From positions 3,538,501-3,602,500 of the forward strand of contig JAILWY010000024.1 in assembly GCA_022113835.1 (NCBI GenBank): a stretch of DNA of 64,000 bases, given 5' to 3'. Origin of the DNA: Atopsyche davidsoni (taxonomy: Eukaryota; Arthropoda; Insecta; Trichoptera; Hydrobiosidae). How positions within the stretch are numbered: the stretch's first letter is position 1; the number at the start of each line of letters is the position of its first letter. The notes under the pieces are model-generated. The model had not been told where the DNA came from, made no database searches, and saw only the letters and a list, made by a program, of their open reading frames with translations. A program made the position numbers and the translations under genes. Of this stretch, positions 1 through 15,349 are shown piece after piece.

Positions 1-126
1 CAAATTAATCTAAATTTCACGAAATCATCTTTAACTTGTACTAGAGATTGAGATCTAGTTTTTTGCCTTGGAAATCTCTGACCAATGTTAGACTCGTAGT
101 GTCATTCATAGGTGATCAATTTTCAG

Positions 127-3593
<3,467 letters not shown>

Positions 3594-4969
3594 TATTCAC
3601 ATTTAGCAATGGAAAATTCACTATTTTTCACTAACCGGTTTTTACCGGAGTCTCGGCTGTTGTCAAGTGACAGTTAGAACTAAATAATGAAAGCATCTTG
3701 TCTCTCGATGACATCTGCGTTTAACCTTTGGTTTATGAAGATTTAATGTGTTGAAAGATATTGATATATCGAGGCTTCTCTCACGAATGCGATGATGATA
3801 AGGTTTATCAGCTCATCTGCTCAAAATCTGAACGAGCAGTTTTATTCCCTGAAAATAAAATAAGCCTCACAAAATAATTTTAATTGCTTATTCTACGTAT
3901 ACAGTCGTGTAGAATATGACAACTGTAATTTTTTATAAAAAAAATTGTCTTAAAATACTGAAACAAAAATTTAATTGTGCAAAAGGTATTTCGAGGTAAG
4001 CAATGTTTTATTGCTTGTATGGACCGCACGCCAATGGTTTTGTATTATGACATTTTGGTTTTTCTAGAGGTAGTAATTGAGGTATACGTAGAGGCTGAAG
4101 TAGCACAGTTTGTTATTTTGCTATTGAGTGCTGGCAGGGGCGATAAATCCTGGGTTGATTTATTATTAAATTTTCGTTTCTTTTGGTAATTTTGATTTGT
4201 TATTAGGAAACGTGAAGACTGTCAACCGCGCTTTAACAGCCTACAAGTGGTGCTGCTATAGAACTAAAAATTAATGCAACCTATTAAATATATATTAAGT
4301 CTAAAAGTAAGATAGCAAATTGGTTATCTTATCTTTTACATCAACATTAATCCGAGTAGTTTTTTTTTTTTTTTATAATTTTGAAGTATTAGCTTGGAAA
4401 TGTTGAAATTTACGTACTTATGGCATTTGACTTTCATTGGGAGACATATATTTTTTTACTTAAGTTACTTAAATATAGAGGATTAAAATTGTGATGAGTT
4501 CTTACCGTATAAACTCAAAAAACGTAGTTAAGAAATAAATATCTCAATCGGCATAGTTTACGATACCTATTGTAGTGTATTGAGAAAAAAACAAATCTAG
4601 ATGAATACAGGGTAGTTACAATAAAAAAAGTTGATTATCACTATTACCGACTATTCAATAGTTCGATATTAACTATTTTTAAACATAATTAGAAATGCGA
4701 TTTATACATGTTACGAAATATCATTTAAAAAGAGGAAATTTCATAAATATACTAGTAGTTTTTATTTTTCTCCAGTGTAGTATTTTTTTTTGTTTTGTTA
4801 CACTTAAAAGCATTGAGATAAAAAAAGTGGTAGGCGTGGTAAATATACTTGAAGTTTTAATAAATTTTGTAATTGTTTTTAGAAAAATTGTAGTTTAGAA
4901 GTGATATTCAATACACACCTTGTGTAGGTGTTTGATCTTGTAATAGTGATATACCCACAAAGAGTATGA
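3594..4969 (+). other. ABCC4 3' UTR and AT-rich spacer
   Basis: Downstream of the transporter stop is AT-rich non-coding sequence. A canonical AATAAA lies at 3854-3859, about 260 bases after the stop, and is the likeliest polyadenylation signal. At 4006-4036 there is a degenerate piece that, on the other strand, resembles the left end of the MITE at 11153 ('CCATACAAGCAA' beside 'GGCGTGCGGT'). No open frame here looks like protein. Confidence 0.5.
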
Positions 4970-5068
4970 TTTGGTTTCTTGGGTGTTGACTTGCTTGGGA
5001 CCATCTTCGTGTATCTAACCAGCGCTAAGATGTTGAGATCCATGCGTCTCAACACCCATGAAACTAAA
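4970..5068. repeat. foldback (MITE-like) element A
   Basis: Imperfect inverted repeat: 'TTTGGTTTCTTGGGTGTTGA' at 4970-4989 pairs with the reverse complement of 5047-5068 (two mismatches in the aligned 20). The arms are close to those of the foldback at 6194. The short interior has no ORF, which suggests a miniature inverted-repeat element. Confidence 0.6.
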
Positions 5069-6193
5069 ACATCTCGAAACAATGGCTTCCAAAACGTACA
5101 GACATATTACCGAGATTAAATATTATTATGCGTAATTATCAATTGAATAAATATTTTTATGTGTACTTAATATATGTATAAAATATACAGGGAGAATCTA
5201 AACTGTAAACCACCTGTCTTTCGTTATTTTAATAATTATATTGTCATGTATCAAGTGGAATTTATAAAACAACAGTTCTCTAAGTTTGTTTTCAAAATTT
5301 AATTTTAATGCACTTAGAACATCATTGTGTTTCAGTGGTAAGCACTGGAAGATGTACTTCTGAAATTGTAAAACTAAATTTTAGAGTATGCAGTAATTTA
5401 TTATTCGTATGAATTGCATGTCATTGGTGTGAGAATCATTAAACTCTTATTATTATCACTACTCATACTAAACGTAAATAGTATATGTCATATATTACAA
5501 TTGCAAACAATCTATTCTCAACTATTCCCGATGCAAAGAATTATAGTATCGCAATGTAATTTTGTATTTTACTTTCAATAAGTCTTCAGTATTTTTTAAA
5601 TCTAAGAGCGTTTGGTGAAGGACGACTTGGAAAAAGTTTGATTCTGCAACCGAATGTATAATTATAAGTAGCCAATTTTTTTAAATGTATTTAAATAATC
5701 AAAGGATAAAGTGATTCCTTATTTAATGAAGTGACTAGTTTCATCAGCTTCGTGAAGTTAAACGTAAAAGTATTGTAAATATTGTTACAAATCACATGTG
5801 CCAAAAAATATTATATACTGTAAAATTATCGTTTTAATGAAATTGTATGGATTACATTTTTATTATTGTATGTTAATAAACGTTTATTTTTTATTAATAC
5901 TCTGAATAAAAATATATTTACTTTGTTTACACATTCCCAGCCATCTGCATATGCAAGTTTCCAATCGGCCGTTTCTATAAAAAGAGTATACGAGTACTTT
6001 ATGTATAAACAATGATTGGATTCTCTTTTTAGGAATGAGGGCACCAGCCTCCACAGTACACCTAGAGCCTTAAAAATATGCTTCATTGACATAGCTGAAA
6101 GTCAACGAGCGCCAGCATTGACAGCAAAGCTATTCATATTTATTTCAGTAAGTATATTCCTAGGTTTTGGTAGTCAATGTTATTAGATGAGAT
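5069..6193. other. AT-rich spacer, no gene seen
   Basis: Low-complexity AT-rich sequence without a convincing exon on either strand. Positions 6030-6130 ('CACCAGCCTCCACAG...GAAAGTCAACGAGCG') share phrases with 17320-17400 and 52780-52860, so a degenerate dispersed repeat is present. Confidence 0.4.
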
Positions 6194-6370
6194 GGTTTCT
6201 TGGGTGTTGAGCTGCTTGAAGTGCTAAGCAAAATCCCTGAAGATGGTACCAGCACCACTACAGAAACGTCGGAGGACAGAAAACTTGGAGCAGCTCAACA
6301 CGCTAGAAATCGTTTTCGATCTTCCGACATTTCGGTGACGCCACTGAGTCATCTTCAGTGATTGGTCATG
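6194..6370. repeat. nested foldback element B
   Basis: Two inverted-repeat pairs are visible. The inner pair is 'GGTTTCTTGGGTGTTGAG' plus CTGCTT (6194-6217) against 6288-6311, including the perfect 13-bp core GTGTTGAGCTGCT (6204-6216 / 6289-6301). A second pair, 'CTGAAGATG...GAAACGTCGGA', starts near 6227 and is answered on the opposite strand by a similar block ending near 6354. The family is shared with element A at 4970 and, weakly, with 62340-62430. Confidence 0.6.
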
Positions 6371-7316
6371 ACACGTGCATAATTAAGTAATGAAGAAGTT
6401 TTTCGATTGTTTAGAATTTTTGGTATCGCGGAACCCTCGGCGAGCAGCGGCGCCGCGCGGCCCACAGTTTGGGATTCGCTGAACCTTCGCAGAGCATAAA
6501 ATGGAGTATACACACGTCCCGTAGGTCAATGTCATTTAATTTTCATACAATTCACACAACATTGCATGTCTTTAAGAGAATAACAGTTACGTTCTATATA
6601 TGCGCCAGTGGCGTACTTCTCTTATTTAATTATTAGAAGGACGAACTCTTATTTTTTTTTTGATATTGGGTAGCAGCAATACGCAGACCTTTCCTTCGAA
6701 TATAAAAGAGCAAATTGCATTACACTTTTCCACTTGAGAAAACTACGAAAAAACATACAGATGTGTTCAGTGAAAATATGAATTTTCACTTCAATACTCA
6801 ATTTTAAAAAGTCACGATGAAAAAAAAAAAACTGGCCTGGTTTCCAAAAAATGATTCATAGGTTAAACGTACCGAGTGTTAACATTTCAACCGATAAAAG
6901 CCTTCGCAGATCAACAACTCACAGCCAAAGCCACTGCTTCATAAAATGGCTTTCGCAAAGCAGCCCGTTGCATTACAATGCAGGCACGTAGACCGAAAGG
7001 TGAAGCCTTCTTTTCGTGAACCCCGAAAAACTGAACGACAATGCCACACTTTTTTTCACACCGGACAAACAACGGCCTCTGACTATTCACATGCGGATAG
7101 TGCTGAAAAATTTGTATACCTTCTGAATAATATCTAGTTTTGTCGGAGAGTTCACACCTTTTCGGTTCCCGGAGGTGGCGTCACGTGACAATAAGGCTGC
7201 CGAGGCACCCCGCCCAGAATTATAATAACATCAATGCCGGCGTATTTCGTTCAGGTCAACGGAGTGAAGAGACATTCGCAAAAAAAAAAAATATTGACTT
7301 TCATAAATATTCATAC
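6371..7316. other. spacer with GC-richer patch, no gene seen
   Basis: A short GC-rich stretch at 6425-6500 sits in AT-rich sequence. Positions 6665-6700 ('GCAATACGCAGACCTTT') recur at 22680-22710. The small open frames around 6946-7364 have no recognisable domain or supporting splice context. Confidence 0.35.
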
Positions 7317-7736
7317 ACTAGAAATGTTGCCCGTCACAGAATAACGTTTTCGGAGGCATTTTGAGTTATTAATGATGTGATTAATAATTTCTAACGCGAT
7401 TTCGATAAAAAAATAAAATTGGTACTCTTGTGTCAAGCTGACATAAGCTGAAAATTTCTAAGAAGCACCAAAATTTGTTTTTTTTTGTAAATGTTCTAAA
7501 TTTGAAATTCTCGCGGTGAACAACAAAATCCTATACTCGCTAAAGCATATTTTATAGTTTTATTAAATTAGTTTATGAATGAAAATATTATCCTATCGTC
7601 TTGAAATTCGGCACATAGCTGCGGAAAAATTTACTAAACTTACATGCAAAAAATCAGCGTTGTATCTTGTAAGATATTCTATAGAAAACCAAAAAATGAA
7701 ACATACACACACACAATGGATATTATTATAGTAGAT
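7317..7736. repeat. TACTA...TAGCC repeat family, copy 1
   Basis: Starts 'ACTAGAAATGTTGCCCGTCA' and ends 'ATTATTATAGTAGAT'. The interior block from 'GAATGAAAATATTATCCTAT' through 'AAATTCGGCACATAGCTGCG' to 'AAGATATTCTATAGA', followed by a CA-rich run, is nearly identical in copies at 15350-16004 and 48238-48590. The ends are imperfectly inverted (TACTAgAA..TAGCC against TACTAtAA..TAGCC), consistent with a non-autonomous transposon. Confidence 0.75.
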
Positions 7737-9089
7737 GCTTGTTAAGCCTGTTTCAAGTTTTTTTGTGCTTATATTATTGTTCAGCTTCCACCTTTTCGTG
7801 GTGTTTGGTGGGCAGCTGTACTCTGGGAGAGGGTGTGGCGCTCATCCCCCCTCCCAGGGGTTCTGTCTGAAAAGACCTCGTCCACCGTGGGACGCGCGTA
7901 CGGAAACGTTTTCAGGGGATAATAAACGGTCTCGCCGGTGCAAATTACCTGGTTTTTGATGTCTCACGTTCGGCGAGTTTGTCATAAGTGAGGCGTGACA
8001 GGTCGTTTGCGGGCTTGCGTGTCTTGCGTTTACTGTAAAGTGAACATTTGGGAGCGGGCGGATGAGAGCTGATGTCTCCATGCGACGGGAAGGTTTCGGC
8101 AAAAAAGTGGCGTTGAATGGGTTTCTTTGCCTCGGAAGTGTTAAACTATCGGCCCACGAGAGCAGGGGTGGTCAACCATGGGGAATAGTGCTATATTATT
8201 GAGATTTATTTATTATGTCGTTTAAATAAAAAAAATAGCACGATGTGCTAAGACACCAATCAAATATTTTATTAGGGCTTGAATGAATACTATTGTGGTA
8301 CTGTGCACAAATGAACACCATCGCGGTATTCTCAGCGTATAGCGAGTGTCTGTATGGCCACCGTATGAACACCACTCAATGTTCTCACCGTAAAACTGTG
8401 CCTGGACGTGTCATCGCCACCGTGATGTATAGAATCAGCGTGGTATAAAAAGCACAGTATTTTGGTAGTTTGGTGCGATTGAGCGCTTCCTGGCCGGGTA
8501 CAGTAGCCATCTTCGAGCTCCCCGCCATCAGCGGGGTATAATTGGTTCCCAGTTTTTATTTGAACTGCGCCATGATTGTGATTTACAGTTCTCCGGGTGA
8601 CCCCCTGACACCTCTCGCATGCCGCGTGTGCAGGTATATACAGTTTTTTTTATTATTATTATTATCTATAAAAACAGATCATGACTCTAGATTTGGAGCA
8701 CAAATAAAATAATATAACTGTACTCTTCTAAAGTATATTTAATTCTGATTCAAAATATAAAGTGGACGCTATCTTATTTTGCAACCGTTATCAAGGCAAC
8801 TATTGTGAGTTATTCAAGAAGCATGTGATCATAGTTTGTTTAGATTTTAATATATTTAATTTAATTTTTGAGATGCTATAAATATTCCGGATATGTTTTT
8901 GTGCATATTGATAACGGACCTAATTTTTAAAAAATATTTTTTATGATGTTAACTAAAAAAAAATTAAAAACCTTATAACGTTGATATACACTGAAAATAT
9001 GTTTGCATAGTTTTTAAATTTAAAAGTATATATTTTTTCTCAATGCATTAAGATCTTTCAACACAAAATGTATTTTATTTGAGTATAAG

Positions 9090-9092
<3 letters not shown>
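7737..9092. other. intergenic; GC-richer island and small hairpin
   Basis: Positions 7790-8110 are clearly more GC-rich than their surroundings, but no frame shows a known domain. A CCCCGC/GCGGGG hairpin with a CATCA loop lies at 8520-8536. A TATAAAAAG at about 8445 looks promoter-like but has no supporting initiator or exon. From 8166 'CAGGGGTGGTCAACC' resembles a hAT-type terminus. Confidence 0.35.

Positions 9093-9124
<32 letters not shown>
9093..9124. repeat. (TA)n microsatellite
   Basis: About sixteen uninterrupted TA units. Similar TA runs occur at 14424-14452, 30182-30199 and 34487-34514. Confidence 0.9.
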
Positions 9125-9127
<3 letters not shown>

Positions 9128-10854
9128 TGTAAAAGCTCATTAGAAGTACTCGGTCTAAATAAAGTATTTAGCGACCTCCGGTTCTGAGCAAATCAGCTGC
9201 ACATCTTCCTTTTGCTAATCGAAGAGCAGCAACTCCTCCATCCGGCAACTCTTTGCAGGAAAAATAAAACCATAATCGTATTGCAGCTCATGCGGCCGAG
9301 CAGAGATCGCCAACCCAGGCCCTGAAACCCATCTCATCCTGACGACCACCTCCGATGTCCAGCTCAAGGGACGTAGAAACCTTTCTATATATAAACAGTC
9401 ATCATTGTCAAGCTGTCGAGGGTTCTGGTTTCCTTTTATTTTTCCCATTACTGCCATTCTGTACCCTGAGCGTGTGCAAAGGATCGGTAATAGAGTAGTG
9501 GACTTGGAATGATTATGGAAGTACCCTGTCGAAGTGGTATTGTTTCTGTAGCTTGCTGCAGAAGAAGTATCATATCTAAACGTCAGAGCTTTCCAAGGAA
9601 AGGAATTATATAATAATGCTATTGGACATTGAATATAAACTGCGGTGTAGAAGGACCCGGAAACCCACTACGCTATTTTCCCCATGCAAAAACCATGAAC
9701 ATTGGCTCAGCATGAGTATATACTCAGTGAGATGGTAGCCAACCTCCTCTGAGGAGAAGCACTTGATGAAAAATAAATATAAATAATACAACCTTTCGCG
9801 GAAAGCTCATGAAGAATTCCACTACTCGTGTCCTTCAAACAAAACACTACTAAAAAATGCATAAATTCTAAGCAGCAAAGATGTTTTTTTTTATATTACT
9901 TATATTAAATATTGGAGATGAAAGGAAAAAAAATCAAATAACAATAAACCGACGCGATTGGGAAATTGCTTCTAAGTCAGCTAGATTCTTGAGCAACATT
10001 ACTCGATAGCATTGTTATGCTAATCGGATAATAAATATGAATATCAAATAGTTGACTGAATGCATTTCTCAGGAATTCAGAAGCAACACAAATTTTATGA
10101 GCGCGCTGTCGACTTCAGAAAAAATAAAATACTGAATAATACATTAAAAGGTTTTGTTTATACACACACAGCAAAGTGCTTAAAAGCCTAAAAACAAACA
10201 TGTACAACGATTAAATAACGTATTAAAATGCCCGCATTAATAGTAACGCATAACGGTTTTTAAAAATATACAATGCCATAAAACAACAGCAAAAATAAAA
10301 GGACGCTACTGCCTAGGCAAATTAATGAGAGTAGGTTTACAGTAAAAAAATACACGTTAAGGATTGTAGAAATATTTTGAAATAATATACTTTGCATGTT
10401 ACTTTTACGTATTTAAATATAATGAAACTTATATTTGAATAATTATTTACAAAATTTATATTTTATTAATTTCAACAAAATCAATGTAAATGCAATAATT
10501 TGAAGTTTTCAGCATAAAATTCAAACCAAGTGTTTTCATATATATTTTTCATTTGTATTTATTATTTCAGTTAGGCTTTACGAAGGCTCTGCTAACACGC
10601 GCGAATCATCCCTGACTGTCGATTTTCAACCAATCACTTACAGGCTGTGATTTCTCTCCATAAAGATATCATGGCCATGGGCATTTTTTTCTCGTGCATT
10701 TGAATTGCACATCAATTATTTTCAATCTGTGCTTAAATTCCACTTACCCTAGTGTATAACTACACGGCCTGCGCATATAAGCGAAAAACAACTTAATTTT
10801 GTTATTAAATTAACTATTGACTATAATATAAAATATATTAATGTTTAAGACATG
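9125..10854. other. intergenic, no gene recognised
   Basis: A GC-moderate patch at 9190-9480 has an 80-residue open frame on the minus strand (9215-9457) with no recognisable domain. The remainder is AT-rich. It may be an old transposon remnant, but no partner copy is visible in this window. Confidence 0.3.
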
Positions 10855-11100
10855 AAAAATCACCCCTTGTTTATGGGGGCCGAGACCTGTGACGGGTCCA
10901 TTTTCGAGATTCGGGAAAACGCACATTTATAATATTAAAAATAAATTTATAAAAAATAAAAATATTTTATCTGCATAAGAAGAAACGTATCTAACTTTTG
11001 GCATAAAATTTTTTTCTATTGTTGCAGTAGATTTTTCGCAAAATATTTTCTAAAAATATCAAAACAAAGGTCACAGCCCTTTATTTAGATTTTCAACACG
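10855..11100 (+). repeat. dispersed repeat 'GCAGTMGATTTTTCGCAAAA', copy 1
   Basis: Shares ordered blocks with 24505-24740: 'TCGGGAAAAC', 'AAATTTATAA', 'GAAGAA..ACGTAT.TAACTTT', 'GCAGT(A/C)GATTTTTCGCAAAA', then 'ATCAAAA'. A third, reverse-oriented partial copy is at 18715-18800. All three are diverged, which indicates an old interspersed family. Confidence 0.55.
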
Positions 11101-11152
11101 TTTTTTTGGGGTATATAGCTGCTATTGTTCTGAAGTGTTTATTCAGCCGATT

Positions 11153-11323
11153 CAGTGGCGTGCCGTCCATACAAGCAACAAAGCACTGCTTGCCTTAAAT
11201 AATAATTTATAAAAACTTACGCTAGAGCAGTGTATAAATACCCTTAAGACAATATATTTTTTTATACAATATTTATAATATAACAATTGCTTGTTTGGAT
11301 TTTTGATACACGGCACGCCACTG
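11153..11323. mobile_element. 171-bp MITE with perfect 14-bp TIRs
   Basis: The left end CAGTGGCGTGCCGT (11153-11166) is the exact reverse complement of the right end ACGGCACGCCACTG (11310-11323). The AT-rich interior has no ORF. The CAGTGG start is hAT-like, but I could not find a clean 8-bp target duplication. Solo ends of the same type occur near 4027, 6605, 19815, 23669 and 33524. Confidence 0.8.
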
Positions 11324-11454
11324 ATAAATATACATATGTATTATATTTATATATATATATTTATTGAGTAGGTCGAGGGGGTCGGTGACCGTGCCGTGAT
11401 CTGACCGTGCTCGCGCCGGACGTCCGCCGATGCGCCGGGGTCACAGCATTATTA

Positions 11455-11665
11455 CAGGGGTTCCCAACTAGTGGCCCGCGAGCCACTGCGTCTATTAATA
11501 TACACAATTATATATATATATATATATAAACTATAGGAATTATTGTTTCAGACATGTCTGAATGCTATTTTTTTTTCAGGTGTCCGAAAAAATACCAACG
11601 GGCATTTTGCTGCCCTCGCGAAACCTGCCTTGCGGTCCGCGACTCTTCTAGAGTGGGATTTTTAA
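11455..11665 (+). repeat. hAT-like remnant ('CAGGGGTTCCCAAC')
   Basis: Begins with CAGGGGTTCCCAACTAGTGG, the typical look of a hAT terminus, followed by GC-rich text ('GGCCCGCGAGCC') and a second GC-rich block at 11600-11650. No matching right terminus was found, so it is a truncated or decayed copy. Confidence 0.4.
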
Positions 11666-13190
11666 GACTAGATGCTGTCTACAAGCATCGATAGTTGCTG
11701 ACTGAGGAATTGTAAATTTTAATTGCCTTGTACCTCTGCTTCACAGTTTCCGTGCACCTGTTACGTTTAAGTAGATTAGTTAATTAGTTACAGGTATACG
11801 CGTCATACGAGAAATACACCTGCTCTACTCTATTTTTTTTTGTTGTAATATTATTGATACTTATTATATTTTTAATATTATTTCTGTTTATATATTGCTG
11901 CTCCCGTGTATTATAGAGTAACTCAATATATTCACAAATTTATAGCATTAATTATATTTGCATAAATTGAATTCTACCCTTGTTTATATTTTATTTTCAG
12001 GTGGCTTGTCCAATCGTAATTTATTATATTAGCATCATTGAGTGGTCGTCACACTGCTCTTATGGTAAGTAAATATTGAATAATACATATATTAAAATTG
12101 ACTATGAATATTTACTGTTTTTTATAAATATTTTTTATTTATAAAAACAATGAAATGATTTGTATTTAGATGTGCTATATTTAGTATTAAAAGTAATAGC
12201 CCAAAGATCGTAAGATTAGTATCTCCTGAGTTATACATTATTAATGAAAAAATCAGCTACTAGTAATATCGTTAAATGTTGTATTGCTTATATAAACGGT
12301 ATGCTATTTGTATAAGTTGTGAAATTATAACTGCACTTAAGTGTAAAATAACACGCCATTTTAATACAGTATAAAGAAAATTATTTTTTTTCCTCAGAGC
12401 TTAAACACCCAAAGTGCAAATAATATATTTATTCAAAGCATTGAAACATGACTCAAGTTTAGGAAATTTGAAATCTTATGCAAAGCGGTTTCAGTCGCCA
12501 GGTTATTTAATCGGTTTTATTTAAAAATCACTTCGTGGTTCAGCAGTTGGCATGCTTGCAAGCCAACCATGGATTCACGAACCCAAGTAGACTTTTATTG
12601 CTCTGAGTTGTATGTAAAACTCTCTGACACATATTTATCCATAAAAAAACTAAACGCATTGATTCCAAACTTGCATATGACGATTAAAATTTTGAATTAG
12701 TTACGAGCAGCACCGAGACACGATGCCGTGTCGAGATAAAAATAATGAATGTTTTCCTCGTCGTTTCTTATGTTTCGCCATACAGATTTGTATGGGAAGG
12801 AAAGCGACTGCTTCCCATAAAGTTGTATTATCAAATTAATTCTCCTATTTTGGTCACCAGTCGGCAACAAAGTGGCGTCTAAAGAACACGTGATTTGAGT
12901 CATTTATCGTAGTCTTATTTCATGGAAGTTAGAAAGGATCCGTACAGATTTTTTTGATTTCATCAGAAAATACTTTTCAGACTGAAAATTTTATAAATGT
13001 GTAATGTTTATTTTTACACACACACACCCTTAAAGCTTTTTTTTAAGTACTCTTCAAAATATTTAATAAAGGACTTTTGCTAAGGGTGGTTGGGTTTATT
13101 AGAGGGTTTTTGTGTGCTAAATAAGCACGACCGTTGATATCTTTAGGAGGGTTAATGGGGGTGATCGACCTCACTAAAAATACAACAAAC
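11666..13190. other. AT-rich spacer with tRNA-like SINE trace
   Basis: No gene is recognised. Positions 12530-12600 ('GTGGTTCAGCAGTTGGCATG' and 'CTTGCAAGCCAACCATGG') look like the 5' half of a tRNA-derived SINE related to those near 39588 and 54795. Positions 12855-12880 ('GGTCACCAGTCGGCAACA') share wording with 40605-40625. Confidence 0.35.
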
Positions 13191-13335
13191 AGCCGCGATG
13201 AAAAGTTCGAGTCAACGTGGATGCGGAATTTGCGACAGTGGCTGGAATAAGACTGCCCCAGGGTGGGTTCAATGAGATGATCACCGACTCTTTCCGAAGA
13301 GAAGAACCTGAGGATGTTAATTTACAAAAGTTAAC
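13190..13335 (+). repeat. LINE 3'-end fragment (+ strand)
   Basis: Contains 'CAACGTGGATGCGGAATTTG' followed by 'GACAGTGGCTGG', the DNA behind the TWM(Q/R)NLRQW phrase found near the C terminus of many non-LTR reverse transcriptases. The same phrase in reverse orientation occurs at about 34330, 37090 and 46540. Frames are broken, so this is a dead 5'-truncated copy. Confidence 0.5.
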
Positions 13336-14421
13336 CAGCCCGACCGGGTCGTGATTGCATCCATTTACAGTAACACACCGAACCACATTTGCCGCTCGCC
13401 TTGCCCAAAACGAACTGTGAGAATTACAATTTAATGAATAATAATAAATATTTTAAAATTCGCAAAGTGGACGCGGACCGTTTTTCCATTTACATGGTTA
13501 CTTGGCTGCCGAAGTAATCAGCCAATCGGCTAGCTGGCGTGACGAGCACCTCACCTAACCTAACCTCACCCGTCCCGAGTGTTGTACAGTGCCTTCGCGA
13601 TCAACTAGTCATTTTCCACGAGTGAATGTTCTGATTATAAAAAAATATTTTAAAACTAGTGTAAACGAACTTTAGAGTAAGCTCTTACGTTGTCAGACGA
13701 AAAGATATGACGTCATTATATATATTTTAATTAGTTGATTCTTATTTGAGCAGATGAAACTAATAACCTGTGATGAACACTATCAGTCTATATTTACAAT
13801 ATTTCTCTATAAATATCAAAGCAATAAACGTCCCGAATCAAAATGTCTATAAGCAGCCAAATATAGAGCGCACGAATATTGTAATTATAATTTGTGGTAT
13901 TCTCAGGTAAAAAGTGGCATTTTGCAGGTGAAAATCACTTTCGCACAGATATTTATTTTTTATTGTCATAAAAAGCATTCCACTTAACCACGGGGCAAAC
14001 TAAAAACACAACCTCAATTTTTTGTTCTTGTTTTCATTACAGGCCTGAAAATCATTCGTTTTAGTAATTAAATAAAAAAAATAAGCATATGTATACATAT
14101 AATAATAGCGTGCGTGTGTGCTTGTATTTGTTTAAACTTATAAATTTCAATTACCTAATAAAACAAAATTTATTTTTAAAAGAAATTATTATTAAATATT
14201 TAATAAATCTTCGATAATTTCTCACGCAAGCTTATTGTGTATACAACATGCTTTAATTTGACGTAGATAAATATTAAAATAAATTTTCAAGGTGCAATAA
14301 ACCTGTATACGTAAATATTTGTGAAAAATAGTTTGCGCCTTTGATGATTTTAATATGCTTCAAAAATATGAATATGTCCTAGCATGACGAAAAGCTAAAA
14401 TTCAAGAATGCTTGTGAGTCA

Positions 14422-14452
<31 letters not shown>

Positions 14453-14490
14453 CTTGTAACATATTACACTATTTCAACACTTGCACATAA
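13336..14490. other. AT-rich spacer
   Basis: No exon is supported on either strand. A short insect-telomere-like run (ACCTAACCTAACCTC, about 13553-13568) is present but only about three units long. A (TA)n tract lies at 14424-14452. Confidence 0.35.
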
Positions 14491-14499
14491 CGTTTCAAA

Positions 14500-14650
14500 T
14501 TCTCACTCAGTTACGGAGTCACTGTGGTTAAATTAGACACGGCTCCAGACTGCGATGTGGTATGTTTTCATATCCCACCTGTGTCTCGATGCGAAAAATG
14601 AGGGTTTTTCTCATCGTTTCACGTGTGAAACGATCTGAGCGCAGGTCGGA
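14500..14650 (+). repeat. SINE copy with palindromic 10-bp arms
   Basis: Aligns by eye with the 39588 SINE: 'GCGATGTGGTATG' and 'TTTTCATATCCCACC' correspond to its T-arm, followed by 'CGATG' and a T-rich stretch. Inside it ATCGTTTCAC / GTGAAACGAT form a 10-bp inverted repeat with a 2-nt gap (14613-14634). Confidence 0.45.
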
Positions 14651-15164
14651 GCAATAATTTTAGCCAATTTTAAACATGGCCCCGTTTTATTGTACAAATC
14701 TGAAGTTCCTTAATAAATATATTATTCGTATCAAATATTTTGTCGTGAGAATGTTTTTTTCACGTTCCTAGCGCCTTTGCGCCCTTGGAAAATGTATATT
14801 AGCCATTGTCTATTTACGACCCTGTCCAAGTGTATTTTATAGTAAAATTAGTCGCAATATTGGATCTTATTAAAAATATTCAACATTTAAGAATTTATCA
14901 TGCAAATATGCACTATTACATGCCAATGTTTTTCCAATGGACATATTATAAATGCAATAGTTTAAATAATAATACAACGTGTGACAATCGCTCGGGCCCG
15001 ACACGATCAATGTATCAGTACAAACCTGCCCATGTGTATTTTATAATAAAATTTAAATAAAAAGTATAGGCTGTGACGGTATTTAAGGCGCGACTAGCCC
15101 AAGTGTACTTTATAGTAAAATTAGTTTCAGTATTATAATAATAGTTTAGATAATTTGACTGTTT

Positions 15165-15290
15165 GATAATGCCAACGTGAAAGGCTGGTGAAACCAGTCA
15201 CCAATAAAAATCTATACGTGGAAAAATCAGTCAAGTATTTTACGTATTAAAATGGAATTCCACCAAGCATCACAAGTCTATATTATATCA
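15165..15290 (-). repeat. dispersed 'GGAATTCCAC' repeat, copy 2
   Basis: 'AATGCCAACGTGAAAGGCTG' followed by 'GTGAAACCAGTCACCAATAA' and later 'AAAATGGAATTCCACCAAGC'. These are the same ordered blocks as in 45060-45225 and 57880-58070. Confidence 0.6.
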
Positions 15291-15349
15291 AAAGCTGTGA
15301 CAGTGTATTTATACGACCCTGTGTATTACATACTTAATTAATATTGTAA

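Noticed and set aside
8440..8480. TATAAAAAG resembling a promoter
   Set aside because: No initiator at the right distance, no GC-rich leader and no donor, unlike the site at 16284.
13553..13568. CCTAA telomere-like run
   Set aside because: Only about three units; common by chance in insect DNA and not a telomere.
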